The notes beneath the pieces were generated by a model, which had not been told where the DNA came from, ran no database searches, and worked only from the letters and a program-made list of their open reading frames with translations. From Mycobacterium sp. (GTDB lineage: Bacteria; Actinomycetota; Actinomycetes; Mycobacteriales; Mycobacteriaceae), in assembly GCA_018882965.1 (NCBI GenBank), contig VEQY01000038.1, positions 1 to 33,699 of the forward strand: a DNA stretch of 33,699 nt. The letters run 5' to 3'. Both the position numbers and the translations under genes were made by a program. This document shows, piece after piece, positions 8,980-18,211 of this stretch. Each line of letters starts with the position of its first letter. Position 1 is the stretch's first letter.

Positions 8980-11277
8980 ATGGCGGGAAGGACGGCTTCT
9001 GTGCTGCGGCGAATCGCTGAGCTGGCCATTCGCTGGCCCCGGCGTATTCTGGCCCTGGCGGCGCTGGTCATGGCCGCGACCGCCGTCCTGGGCATCCCGG
9101 TGGCAAACCACCTTTCGGCCGGCGGTTTCCAGGACCCGACCTCGCAGTCGGCGCAGGCCACCCAGTTGCTCGCCGAGAAATTCGGCCAGAGCGACCAGCA
9201 GCTGCTGATCACGGTGACCGACCCCGGCGGGGCGGCCGCCGAGGGACCCGCCCGCGCGGCTGGATCCCAGATCGTCGGCCTCCTCGACGCCTCTCCGCGG
9301 GTGCTCACGGTCTCCTCGCCGTGGACGTCCCCGCCGGCCGCCGCCGCCGAGCTGCTCAGCCGGGACGGCAGGACGGGCCTGATCGTGGCCACCATCGCCG
9401 GTGGTGAGGACAAGGCGCAGGACTACGCCGCGGAGCTCGCCGAGCAGGTCGGCGGCGACCGGGATGGGCTGAGCATCCGGGCCGGGGGCGCGGCGATGGT
9501 CTACAAGCAGATCAACGAGCAGACCATGCGCGATCTGATCCGGATGGAGGCGATCGCGGTCCCGCTGAGCTTCATCGTGCTGGTGTGGGTCTTCGGCGGA
9601 CTCATCGCCGCGGGGCTGCCCATGCTGGTCGGTTTGATGGCGATCCTCGGCGCGATGGCGGTCCTGCGGGTGATCACGCACTTCACCGAGGTGTCGATTT
9701 TCGCGCTGAACATCACCACCGCGCTCGGGCTGGCGCTGGCGATCGACTACACGCTGCTGATCCTGAGTCGCTATCGCGACGAGGTCGCCAACGGCTCCGA
9801 TTCCGCCACCGCTCTGGTGCGCACCATGTGTACCGCCGGCCGGACCGTACTGTTCTCCGCGGTCACCGTCGCGCTGTCGCTCTCGGCGCTGATCATGTTC
9901 CCGATGTACTTCCTCAAATCGTTCGCCTATTCGGGGATCGCGACGGTGGCTTTCGCGGCGGCTGCAGCCGTCCTGGTCACCCCGGCTGCCATCGTCGTGC
10001 TCGGAAACCGCTTGGACTCCTTCGACATCGGCAGGCTGATGCGGCGCGTGCTGCGCCGTCCGGAGCCCGCTGACCGGCCCGTGCAGCAGCAGTTCTGGTA
10101 TCGCTCAACGAAGTTCGTGATGCGGCGATCCATCCCGATCGGCACCGCGATCGTCGTGGTTCTGATGCTGCTCGGCCTGCCGTTCCTGCACATCAAGTTC
10201 GGCAGTCCCGACGACCGCGTACTGCCCAAGAGCGCGTCTGCGCATCAGGTCGGCGACCAGCTGCGCAACGACTTCGCCAGCAATTTCAGCACCGGGGTGA
10301 GCATGGTGATCCCCGACGCCGGCGACGCCAGCCTGGCCGAACTCGACCGGTATGCCGCGGACCTCTCCCGGATTCCAGACGTGTCGCTGGTGTCATCCCC
10401 GGGCGGCACATTCGTCGGCGGTGAGAAGGTGGGCCCGCCCTCGGCGCCTACGGGCATCGCCGGCGGCAGTGCGCTGCTGTCGGTGCGCAGCACCGCTCCG
10501 TTGTACTCCGAGGCGTCGCGGATGCAGCTCGACCGGCTGAATGCCGTCGCCGAGCCCGCCGGACGGGAGGTGCTCATCGGAGGCGGTGCACAGACCTACC
10601 GTGACAGCGTGACCGCGGTCACCTCGCGGATGCCGCTGGTGCTGGGGACGATCGGTGCGGTCACCTTCGTGCTGCTGTTCCTGCTCACCGGAAGTCTGCT
10701 GCTGCCTCTGAAGGCGATCGTCCTCAACGTGCTCTCGCTGTCGGCGGCCTTCGGAGCGGTGGTCTGGGTTTTCCAGGACGGAAATCTCGGGGCGCTGGGC
10801 ACCACTCCGACCGGAACCACCGAGGCCAACATGCCGGTGCTGCTGTTCTGCGTCGCCTTCGGCCTGTCGATGGACTACGAGGTGTTCCTGCTGGCGCGAA
10901 TCCGGGAGTTCTGGGAGGGCTCGGCGCAAACCCGGGCCGACAGTGACGAGAGCGTGGCACTGGGCCTGGCGCGCACCGGTCGGGTGGTCACCGCCGCCGC
11001 GCTGATCATGTCGATCGCCTTCGCCGCGCTGATCGCCGCGCAGGTGTCCTTCATGCGGATTTTCGGTCTGGGGCTCACCCTGGCCGTCCTCGTTGACGCC
11101 ACCCTGGTGCGAATGGCACTGCTGCCGGCGTTCATGCAGGTGATGGGGAAGTGGAACTGGTGGGCGCCCCGCCCGTTGGCTCGGCTGCACGAACGCTTCG
11201 GGCTCAGTGAGGGCGGTCCTGGCGCACCGGTCGGGGCTGACGCGCGCCCGGCGGTCGCGGTGCGCGGACCCGACTGA
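8980..11277 (+). CDS. mmpL13: MmpL family RND lipid transporter, intact MmpL13
   Basis: The 765-residue inner-membrane RND transporter is of the mycobacterial MmpL type. It has an N-terminal membrane helix (about 22-40), the periplasmic entry motif GGFQDPTSQS, a block of five to six helices (about 190-345), a cytoplasmic linker, a second helix (about 385-402), a second periplasmic domain and a C-terminal helix block (about 540-735). The proton-relay Asp-Tyr pairs typical of MmpL are present: Asp256-Tyr257 in AIDYTLLILSRYRDE and Asp632-Tyr633 in SMDYEVFLLARIREF. MmpL proteins export lipids or siderophores; this substrate is unknown. Its place after the SDR and before the methyltransferase matches Rv1145/Rv1146, which from memory are two separate genes (mmpL13a and mmpL13b) in H37Rv. 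There is no MmpS partner nearby. Confidence 0.93.
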   Translation: MAGRTASVLRRIAELAIRWPRRILALAALVMAATAVLGIPVANHLSAGGFQDPTSQSAQATQLLAEKFGQSDQQLLITVTDPGGAAAEGPARAAGSQIVGLLDASPRVLTVSSPWTSPPAAAAELLSRDGRTGLIVATIAGGEDKAQDYAAELAEQVGGDRDGLSIRAGGAAMVYKQINEQTMRDLIRMEAIAVPLSFIVLVWVFGGLIAAGLPMLVGLMAILGAMAVLRVITHFTEVSIFALNITTALGLALAIDYTLLILSRYRDEVANGSDSATALVRTMCTAGRTVLFSAVTVALSLSALIMFPMYFLKSFAYSGIATVAFAAAAAVLVTPAAIVVLGNRLDSFDIGRLMRRVLRRPEPADRPVQQQFWYRSTKFVMRRSIPIGTAIVVVLMLLGLPFLHIKFGSPDDRVLPKSASAHQVGDQLRNDFASNFSTGVSMVIPDAGDASLAELDRYAADLSRIPDVSLVSSPGGTFVGGEKVGPPSAPTGIAGGSALLSVRSTAPLYSEASRMQLDRLNAVAEPAGREVLIGGGAQTYRDSVTAVTSRMPLVLGTIGAVTFVLLFLLTGSLLLPLKAIVLNVLSLSAAFGAVVWVFQDGNLGALGTTPTGTTEANMPVLLFCVAFGLSMDYEVFLLARIREFWEGSAQTRADSDESVALGLARTGRVVTAAALIMSIAFAALIAAQVSFMRIFGLGLTLAVLVDATLVRMALLPAFMQVMGKWNWWAPRPLARLHERFGLSEGGPGAPVGADARPAVAVRGPD

Positions 11278-11299
11278 GCCGGGGCTAGGGTGACAGGCA

Positions 11300-11932
11300 A
11301 TGCCTCAAACCCTCGATCATCCGTTCTTCGCTCGGGTGTGGACGATGATGTCCGCCCACGAGACCCCGCTGTTGCGGCGGCTGCGCAGCGAGAATCTGGC
11401 CGGCCTTGCGGGCCGGGTGCTGGAGGTCGGCGCGGGCACGGGGACCAATTTCGCCCACTACCCCGAGACCGTGCACGAGGTGGTTGCTCTTGAGCCGGAG
11501 GTCGCGCTGGCGCCCACGGCGCGGCAGGCCGCGGCGGCGGCTCATGTTCCGGTCACCGTGATCGAGTCCACGATCGAGACCATGCCTGAGGCGGCACCCT
11601 TCGACGCGGTGGTCTGCTCGCTGGTGCTGTGCTCGGTGGGTGACCCGGAAGCCGTTCTGCGCCAACTGCACTCGGTACTCAAACCCGGCGGGGAGCTTCG
11701 CTTCTTCGAGCACGTCGCCAGTGTCGGCTGGCGCGGCCGCTTGCAGAGACTGGCGGATGCGACGCTGTGGCCGCGCATGGCAGGAAACTGCCATACCCAC
11801 CGTGACACTGAGCGCGCCATCCGTGCGGCCGGATTCACCATCACCGCCGCCCGCCATCAGCAGACGTTTCCGGCCTGGGTGCCGCTACCGGTCTCGGAGG
11901 TCGCGGTCGGCCGGGCGCTCAAGAGCGCCTAG
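11300..11932 (+). CDS. Class I SAM-dependent methyltransferase
   Basis: The 210-residue methyltransferase has motif I VLEVGAGTGTNFAHYP (about 37-52), an acidic residue after strand 2 (ALEPEV), and a post-motif segment FDAVVCSLVLCSVGDPEAVL. It resembles UbiE/MenG-like or phospholipid N-methyltransferase-like proteins and matches Rv1147 by position. The substrate is unknown; a lipid exported by the adjoining MmpL is a guess. TAGGGT lies eight bases before the ATG, suggesting an almost leaderless transcript. It lies 22 bp after mmpL13. Confidence 0.85.
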   Translation: MPQTLDHPFFARVWTMMSAHETPLLRRLRSENLAGLAGRVLEVGAGTGTNFAHYPETVHEVVALEPEVALAPTARQAAAAAHVPVTVIESTIETMPEAAPFDAVVCSLVLCSVGDPEAVLRQLHSVLKPGGELRFFEHVASVGWRGRLQRLADATLWPRMAGNCHTHRDTERAIRAAGFTITAARHQQTFPAWVPLPVSEVAVGRALKSA

Positions 11933-11943
11933 TCCGGCAGCGT

Positions 11944-12657
11944 CTAGCCCAACAGCTTCGCCAGCCGTCCCAGCAGTCCGGGAAGTGCCGTTCCGGCGGC
12001 CTCCCGGACCGCCAGGGTGGCCGAGGAGGACAGCGGGGTCGGCTCGGGATTGACCTCGACGACCGCCACGCCACGCACCAGCGCCAACTCGGGAAGTCCC
12101 GCCGCCGGGTAGACCAGCCCCGAGGTGCCCACCACCACGACGACATCGGCGGCGGTGAACGCCTCGACCGCGGCCGCCCAGGGCTCGTCGGGCAGCGGCT
12201 CGCCGAACCACACGATCCCGGGCCGGATCAGCCCGCCGCACTCACAGGAGGGCGGCATCCTCTCCAGTTCGGGTTCGGGCATGTCGGGCAACGGGGCGTG
12301 GTGGCGGGAACCGCAGCTGGCGCACCAGAACTCAGACAGGCTGCCGTGCAGGTGGTGCACCTCGCGGCTGCCGGCCCGCTCGTGGAGGTCGTCGACGTTC
12401 TGGGTGATCACCGTCACCTCGGCGTGCTCCTGCCAGTCCGCCAATGCCCGGTGGCCCGCGTTGGGCTGAACCTGCTTGACCAGGTGATGGCGCCACAGGT
12501 ACCACGCCCACACCCGCTCGGGGTGGCTGTTCCACCCCTCGGTGCTCGACAACTCGTAGGGGTCGTATTTCGACCACAGCCCGGTCTTGTCGTCGCGGAA
12601 GGTGGGCACGCCGCTTTCGGCGGAAATCCCCGCCCCGCTGAGCACCGCGACACGCAC
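11944..12657 (-). CDS. cobB: Sirtuin, NAD-dependent deacylase (Rv1151c-like)
   Basis: The 237-residue sirtuin removes acyl groups from lysines using NAD. The NAD motif [14 protein letters not shown] is at 8-21, [12 protein letters not shown] at 85-96, catalytic His104 in HHLHGS, and zinc ligands Cys112, Cys115, Cys138 and Cys140. Tyr53 and Arg56 (WYLWRH) form the class III YxxR pair that binds the carboxylate of succinyl- or malonyl-lysine, so desuccinylation as well as deacetylation is expected, as known for M. tuberculosis Rv1151c. The GTG at 12657 (MRVAVLSG) is chosen because TATCGT lies exactly six bases upstream and the length equals that of Rv1151c. A longer open frame upstream runs across the divergent GntR gene and is rejected. 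Confidence 0.93.
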   Translation of the reverse strand: MRVAVLSGAGISAESGVPTFRDDKTGLWSKYDPYELSSTEGWNSHPERVWAWYLWRHHLVKQVQPNAGHRALADWQEHAEVTVITQNVDDLHERAGSREVHHLHGSLSEFWCASCGSRHHAPLPDMPEPELERMPPSCECGGLIRPGIVWFGEPLPDEPWAAAVEAFTAADVVVVVGTSGLVYPAAGLPELALVRGVAVVEVNPEPTPLSSSATLAVREAAGTALPGLLGRLAKLLG

Positions 12658-12669
12658 CACGCCACGATA
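12658..12669 (-). promoter_or_regulatory. Leaderless -10 element for the sirtuin
   Basis: On the minus strand TATCGT (12669-12664) is followed by six bases and the GTG at 12657. For the divergent GntR gene the best match is GATACT (12682-12687), seven bases before its GTG; it is a weaker element. Confidence 0.5.
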
Positions 12670-12694
12670 GCCCGTCTGCGGGATACTCAGACGC

Positions 12695-13041
12695 GTGTGG
12701 CTGCAGGTGGACCCGGGCGCGGACACCCCGCTTTTCGAGCAGTTGCGCGCCGGAGTGATCGCTGCGGTCCGTGGCGGGAAGCTCATGCCGGGCAGCCGGC
12801 TACCTACTGTCCGCGAGCTGGCCGTGCAATTGGGGCTGGCGGCCAACACGGTCGCACGGGCCTACCGCGAACTGGAGAGTGCCGGCGTCATCGAAACCCA
12901 GGGTCGCCGAGGAACTTTTGTCGCACGCTCGGATCCGACGGATGCGGCGATGGCTACGGCCGCGCGCACCTATGCGCGGAAGGTCCGGTCACTGGGTCTC
13001 GGGAGGGCAGAGGCGCGCCGCTACATCGATGCCGAGTTCGG

Positions 13042-13066
<25 letters not shown>
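12695..13066 (+). CDS. GntR family regulator, YtrA-like short form
   Basis: The 123-residue protein has an N-terminal winged helix of the GntR type (about 9-80): [16 protein letters not shown], then [45 protein letters not shown] shared across its recognition helix and wing. The short C-terminal tail without a large effector domain places it in the YtrA subfamily, and its position matches Rv1152. It starts at GTG 12695, divergent from the sirtuin with 37 bp between them, and may regulate that region. Its last 25 bp overlap the end of the convergent O-methyltransferase gene. Confidence 0.88.
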
Positions 13067-14351
<1,285 letters not shown>

Positions 14352-14374
14352 GGACTCCGGCCAGGACGCTGAGC

Positions 14375-14386
14375 TAGTCTGCCAGG
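14375..14386 (+). promoter_or_regulatory. Leaderless -10 element for the DUF5302 gene
   Basis: TAGTCT (14375-14380) is followed by six bases and the ATG at 14387. Confidence 0.5.
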
Positions 14387-14563
14387 ATGAGCGATCCGGA
14401 ACCTGATCCGCAGGACGAAACCAAGCGCAAGTTCCGTGAGGCACTGGAGCGCAAGCGCGCGAAGGCCGGCGGCGCTGCGGGGCACGCCGACGGCGGTCCC
14501 AAGCAGCCCCGCGCACACGGCCCGGTGGCCAACCGTCGCGAGTTCCGCCGCAAGAGCGGCTAG
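14387..14563 (+). CDS. DUF5302 small charged protein
   Basis: The 58-residue protein is highly charged and probably disordered: an acidic start (MSDPEPDPQDE), a basic helix KRKFREALERKRAKAG, a Gly/Ala/His-rich middle and a basic end RREFRRKSG. The pattern matches actinobacterial DUF5302 proteins, whose function is unknown. The Lys/Arg content suggests nucleic acid or ribosome binding, an inference only. The leaderless -10 supports the start. It lies 35 bp downstream of the PPOX gene and is convergent with the symporter gene. Confidence 0.82.
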   Translation: MSDPEPDPQDETKRKFREALERKRAKAGGAAGHADGGPKQPRAHGPVANRREFRRKSG

Positions 14564-14580
14564 CGGCCGTCCCGGCCGCT
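14562..14580. terminator. Hairpin between convergent DUF5302 and actP
   Basis: AGCGGCC and GGCCGCT form a 7-bp perfect stem with a 5-base loop in the 16 bp between two convergent genes. No T-tract is seen on either side. It could act on both strands. Confidence 0.4.
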
Positions 14581-16214
14581 CAGTGGTGAGTGGCCTTCTC
14601 GGCGCCCACGCCGGTCAGTGACCGGACCTCCATCTCGGCGTTGAGCTCGGGATTGCCGGTGTCACGCGATGACAGGGTCCCGACGACGCCCAGGAGGAAC
14701 CCCAGAGGAATAGAGACGATGCCGGGGTTGGACAGCGGGAACCAGGCGAAGTCCGCACCGGGGATCATCGACGTTTTGGACCCCGAGACCGCCGGGGAGA
14801 ACACGATCAGCACGATGCAGGAGATCAGCCCGCCGTAGATGCTCCACAGCGCGCCGCGGGTGTTGAAGCGCCGCCAGTACAGCGAGTAGAGGATGGTCGG
14901 CAGGTTGGCCGATGCCGCGACCGCGAACGCCAGCGCCACCAGGAACGCCACGTTCTGCCCCAGCGCCAGAATGCCCAGCGAGATCGCCAACACCCCGAGC
15001 ACCACCGCGGTGATACGGGAAACCCGCATCTGCTCGTCCTCGGTGACCTTGTGGTTCTTGAGCACGCTGGCGTAGATGTCGTGGGCGAACGAGGCCGATG
15101 CGGTGATCGTCAGGCCGGCCACCACCGCCAGGATTGTGGCGAAGGCGACCGCCGAGATAACACCCAGCAGGATCACCCCGCCGAGTTCGAAGGCCAGCAG
15201 TGGGGCCGCGGAGTTCTGCCCGCCCGGCGCGGCCAGGATGCGGTCGGGGCCGACGATGGCGGCTGCTCCGTAACCCAGTGCCAGGGTGAAAAGATAGAAG
15301 GCGCCGATCAAGGCGATCGCCCATACCACCGAGCGCCTGGCTTCCTTGGCCGTGGGCACGGTGTAGAAGCGCATGAGTACGTGCGGAAGGCCGGCGGTGC
15401 CCAACACCAGCGCGACGCCCAGTGAGATCAAGTTGATCCTCGACGTCAGCGAGCCGCCGTACTGCGCACCCGGCGCGAGGACGTCGCGCTCGGCGACGGC
15501 GGCGGTAGATGCCCTGCTTACCATCGCCTGCGCGGAACCGAGAAGGTCGGAGAAGTTGAAGCCGAATTTGGCCAGCACCAGCACGGTCATCACGCCGGCA
15601 CCGGTGATCAGCAGTACGGCCTTGATGATCTGTACCCACGTGGTACCGGCCATTCCGCCGATCAATACGTACACCATCATCAGCACCCCGACCACGGCGA
15701 TCACCACCGACTGGGCGAGGCGGCCCTGCACGTCGAGCAGCAGGGCGACCAGGCCGCCGGCGCCGGCCATCTGGGCCAGCAGATAGAACAGCGAGACCGT
15801 CAGTGTCGAGGTGGCCGCGGCCAGCCGCACGGGCTTCTGCTTGAGCCGGAAGCTCAGTACGTCGGCCATGGTGAACTTGCCGGTGTTCCGCAGCAACTCG
15901 GCGACCAGTAGCAGGGCTACCAGCCAGGCCACCAGGAATCCGATCGAGTAGAGGAATCCGTCGTAGCCGAACACCGCGATCGCCCCCGCGATGCCCAGGA
16001 AGCTCGCGGCTGAAAGATAGTCGCCGGCGATCGCGATGCCGTTCTGGCGGCCGGAGAACGCGTGTCCGGCGGTGAAGTACTCGGTCGCGTTGGTGTTGCG
16101 CCGGCTCACCCGGATCACGATCACCAGCGTGACAATGACGAAGCCCGTGAAGATGGCGATATTGACGGCCGGGTTGCCGACGGTAGCCGCGGCCAGGGTG
16201 CTGACGTGGTTCAT
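14580..16214 (-). CDS. actP: Sodium/solute symporter, cation acetate symporter type
   Basis: The 544-residue membrane protein of the solute:sodium symporter family has about 13-14 hydrophobic helices. The ActP-type block HAFSGRQNGIAIAGDYLSAA followed by SFLGIAGAIAVFGYDGFLYS is clear, as is KFTMADVLSFRLKQKPVRLA. Relatives import acetate, and in corynebacteria (MctC) also pyruvate and propionate. The preceding gene is its usual DUF485 partner; the two overlap by four bases (ATGA), so they form an operon. Propionate or acetate uptake fits the acyl-CoA genes in the window. From memory no such gene lies between Rv1155 and Rv1156 in H37Rv. Confidence 0.92.
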   Translation of the reverse strand: MNHVSTLAAATVGNPAVNIAIFTGFVIVTLVIVIRVSRRNTNATEYFTAGHAFSGRQNGIAIAGDYLSAASFLGIAGAIAVFGYDGFLYSIGFLVAWLVALLLVAELLRNTGKFTMADVLSFRLKQKPVRLAAATSTLTVSLFYLLAQMAGAGGLVALLLDVQGRLAQSVVIAVVGVLMMVYVLIGGMAGTTWVQIIKAVLLITGAGVMTVLVLAKFGFNFSDLLGSAQAMVSRASTAAVAERDVLAPGAQYGGSLTSRINLISLGVALVLGTAGLPHVLMRFYTVPTAKEARRSVVWAIALIGAFYLFTLALGYGAAAIVGPDRILAAPGGQNSAAPLLAFELGGVILLGVISAVAFATILAVVAGLTITASASFAHDIYASVLKNHKVTEDEQMRVSRITAVVLGVLAISLGILALGQNVAFLVALAFAVAASANLPTILYSLYWRRFNTRGALWSIYGGLISCIVLIVFSPAVSGSKTSMIPGADFAWFPLSNPGIVSIPLGFLLGVVGTLSSRDTGNPELNAEMEVRSLTGVGAEKATHH

Positions 16215-16567
16215 GTCGCTGTCCAGTGCATCGTGTTGCGGATGGCGTCTGCCTTGGGATCAAGCTTCCTGTCGGCGAAGCGGACATAGACGCCGGTGAT
16301 GGCGAAGGTCGTGACGAACTGCCCGAGCCCAAGCAGCAGGCCGACGTTGACATTGCCCCAGACCTTGGTGGCCATGAAGTCGTGGGCGAACACGCCGAGC
16401 AGGACGTAGCCGGCGTACCACACCAGAAAGAGGACGGTGGTCGGGAACACGAAGCGCCGCAGGGTGCTGCGCAGCGCTTGGAACTCTGGACTGGCCTGCA
16501 CCGCAAGGTAGTCGGCGCCGGAGGGCGCGCGGTTGCCGGGCGTGGGGGCGGGTACCTGGGTGGGCAC
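16211..16567 (-). CDS. DUF485 membrane protein, ActP partner
   Basis: The 118-residue protein has two transmembrane helices (about 40-62 and 75-98) and DUF485 hallmarks: SPEFQALRSTLRRFVFPTT, FLVWYAGYVLLGVFAHDFM and GQFVTTFAITGVYVRFADR. DUF485 (YjcH-like) proteins are nearly always encoded with ActP symporters and are thought to be accessory subunits. The GTG start at 16567 has a strong GAGGAGG six bases upstream. Its stop overlaps the start of actP by four bases. Confidence 0.92.
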   Translation of the reverse strand: MPTQVPAPTPGNRAPSGADYLAVQASPEFQALRSTLRRFVFPTTVLFLVWYAGYVLLGVFAHDFMATKVWGNVNVGLLLGLGQFVTTFAITGVYVRFADRKLDPKADAIRNTMHWTAT

Positions 16568-16658
16568 AGTGATCCTCCTCGAGGTTCAGGGCGGCGACTG
16601 CAATGGCCCAGGATTCCGCATCCGACCGTTTTCTGCCGGGGAATCCGGGTAGCGGGGG

Positions 16659-16674
16659 ACGGTCGAGGGACCGT
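16659..16674. terminator. Hairpin downstream of the small secreted protein gene
   Basis: ACGGTC and GACCGT form a 6-bp stem with a 4-base loop. It lies 14 bp past the stop at 16688 on the minus strand and upstream of the DUF485 gene. It is a weak terminator candidate; no U-tract is seen on the minus strand. Confidence 0.25.
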
Positions 16675-16687
16675 TTCGGGCGGGGCC

Positions 16688-16939
16688 CTAGTAGCGACCG
16701 CGGACCGGGTTGATGTGCGGAACGTTGATGTTCGGGACGGGGATGTTCGGGATGGCGTTCGCTACCGCGTTGATGTTCGGAACGGGGACGCCGACATTGG
16801 CGCACGCCGAGACTCCCACAGCACTTGCACATCCACTGATCTGAGGATCAGCACCGGCCAGGGCTGGGCTGGCGATCGAGGTGACCAGAACGGTCACGGT
16901 AGCGGCACTGGCAGTGAGGAGAATCCGGCTGAATCCCAT
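16688..16939 (-). CDS. Small secreted protein with Pro-Asn-Ile repeats
   Basis: The 83-residue product has a clear signal peptide (hydrophobic core about 6-26, likely cleavage after ALA at 28). The mature part begins ADPQISGC, has Cys37 and Cys46 that may form a disulfide, and ends in repeats of the kind VPVPNIN, IPNIPVPNINVP and HINPV. The mature chain is about 55 residues and contains almost no charged residues before the last few. The ATG at 16939 has GAAAGGA upstream. I recognise no named family; similar short exported proteins with xPNI repeats are common in mycobacteria. It lies 31 bp downstream of the haemophore-family gene and could be in its operon. Confidence 0.78.
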   Translation of the reverse strand: MGFSRILLTASAATVTVLVTSIASPALAGADPQISGCASAVGVSACANVGVPVPNINAVANAIPNIPVPNINVPHINPVRGRY

Positions 16940-16970
16940 GACGTTCGTCCTTTCGTAGGGTCGCGGGCGG

Positions 16971-17309
16971 CTAGGTCTGCAGGCAGCTGGTCTCGAAATC
17001 GGCCAACGGTTGCCGGATGGCCGTCAGGTCGTCGCGCACCTGCGGGTTGGCATTGAGGTAGTTCTCCACGTTGACGCCCAACAACTCCGGTCCCTGGCCC
17101 TTGAGGCTCGTGAAAAAATCGTTGACGTCGGGACGGCTGAACAAATAGTCCGCCGTGGCATTGGAGACACCGGATGAGATCCGTGCCAGATCACCGGCGG
17201 TGCAACTGGGTGGATCAGCCAGCGCGCTCGCCTGGCTCACACTCAGCACCGCGCATCCGAAGAGCCCGACAGCAACCGTGCGAAACACAGCCAAAAATGG
17301 AAGCCCCAT
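16971..17309 (-). CDS. Haemophore-related secreted protein (Rv0203/Rv1174c family)
   Basis: The 112-residue protein has a signal peptide (about 1-31, ending ASALA) and a small helical mature domain bounded by cysteines: PPSCTAGDLARISSGVS at the start and FETSCLQT at the end, with VENYLNANPQVRDDLTAI between. This layout is that of the mycobacterial haem-binding (MHB) or haemophore-related family, which includes Rv0203 and TB8.4. Haem binding is known for Rv0203 and is inferred here. The ATG at 17309 is chosen because AAGGAGG lies six bases upstream; a longer open frame adds an implausible Lys-rich head before the signal peptide. No iron box (IdeR type) was seen upstream. Confidence 0.75.
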   Translation of the reverse strand: MGLPFLAVFRTVAVGLFGCAVLSVSQASALADPPSCTAGDLARISSGVSNATADYLFSRPDVNDFFTSLKGQGPELLGVNVENYLNANPQVRDDLTAIRQPLADFETSCLQT

Positions 17310-17465
17310 GTTTGCCTCCTTATCCGTACGGCCCTTACAGCTGGCCGAGTTCGAGGGTGTAGTCACCGCTAGTGTCCACCGCGGGGCCTCGGCCTCGGAG
17401 GATTCCCAGGAAATTTCTCTCGCACCCGTGCCACCCTCGAAACCGTGAAGGCGTTAAATGGGCCT

Positions 17466-18068
17466 ATGTCCCGATCGTCGGCGAAGCTCTGCCTGACCCA
17501 GCATGCCGAGGCCGATCAGCTGCTCAGCGAGAATCCGTTCGCTCTGGTGGTCGGCATGCTGCTCGATCAGCAGGTGCCGATGGAGACCGCTTTCGCCGGG
17601 CCGCGCAAGATCGCCGAGCGCCTCGGCGGGTTCGATCCGAGACGCGTCGCCGACTGCGACCCCGATACCTTCGCCGCGTTGTGCGCGCAAAGTCCGGCGG
17701 TTCATCGCTTCCCGGCTTCGATGGCCAAGCGGATCCAGGATCTCGCGCGGGTGATCGTCGACGACTACGGCGGGGACGCCGCGGCGCTGTGGACCCGCGG
17801 TGGACCGGACGGGGCTGAGGTGGTGCGCAGACTCAGAGCCCTGCCGGGTTTCGGTGAGGAGAAGGCCCGGATCTTCCTGGCGCTGCTGGGAAAGCAGTAC
17901 GGGGTGACACCGCGGGGGTGGCGTGCCACCGCCGGGGACTACGGGCGGGCCGGCACCCACCTCTCGGTCGCCGATGTGGTGGACAAGGGGTCGCTGGACG
18001 CGGTGCGGGCATACAAGAAGAAGATGAAGGCAGCAGCCAAACAGGCCAAAGAACGGGAGTCGCGATGA
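17466..18068 (+). CDS. HhH-GPD-type base excision DNA repair protein (Rv1156-like)
   Basis: The 200-residue protein is of the actinobacterial HhH-GPD glycosylase-like family. The N-terminal helix ENPFALVVGMLLDQQVPMET is characteristic, as is the helix-hairpin-helix LRALPGFGEEKARIFLALLG (about 123-142), which binds DNA backbone. A catalytic lysine like that of Nth is not evident, and biochemical activity is unproven. The Lys-rich C-terminus could add DNA contact. The ATG at 17466 is preferred because TTAAAT lies six bases upstream; an in-frame GTG at 17445 would add seven residues. The stop overlaps the start of the next small gene (ATGA). Confidence 0.85.
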   Translation: MSRSSAKLCLTQHAEADQLLSENPFALVVGMLLDQQVPMETAFAGPRKIAERLGGFDPRRVADCDPDTFAALCAQSPAVHRFPASMAKRIQDLARVIVDDYGGDAAALWTRGGPDGAEVVRRLRALPGFGEEKARIFLALLGKQYGVTPRGWRATAGDYGRAGTHLSVADVVDKGSLDAVRAYKKKMKAAAKQAKERESR

Positions 18069-18211
18069 AGACCCATATCAACTGTCCGTGCGGTGAGGCC
18101 ATCAGCGCCAAGGATGAGGACGAACTGGTCGAGTTGACCCAGGCCCACCTCGCGGCGGCCCACCCGGGGCTGAGTTACGACCGGGACGCCATCCTGTTCA
18201 TGGCTTACTAG
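18065..18211 (+). CDS. Small DUF1059-like protein
   Basis: The 48-residue protein has a CPCGE cysteine pair near the start and HLAAAHP near residues 28-33, which could bind a metal as a C2H2-like site; the end is SYDRDAILFMAY. This resembles the DUF1059 family of small proteins with unknown function. The start overlaps the HhH-GPD stop by four bases, so it is translationally coupled. Its last 14 bp overlap the end of the convergent WS/DGAT gene. Confidence 0.75.
   Translation: MKTHINCPCGEAISAKDEDELVELTQAHLAAAHPGLSYDRDAILFMAY

Noticed and set aside
17310..17444. IdeR iron box upstream of the haemophore-family gene
   Set aside because: No TTAGGTTAGGCTAACCTAA-like sequence was found on reading the region on both strands.
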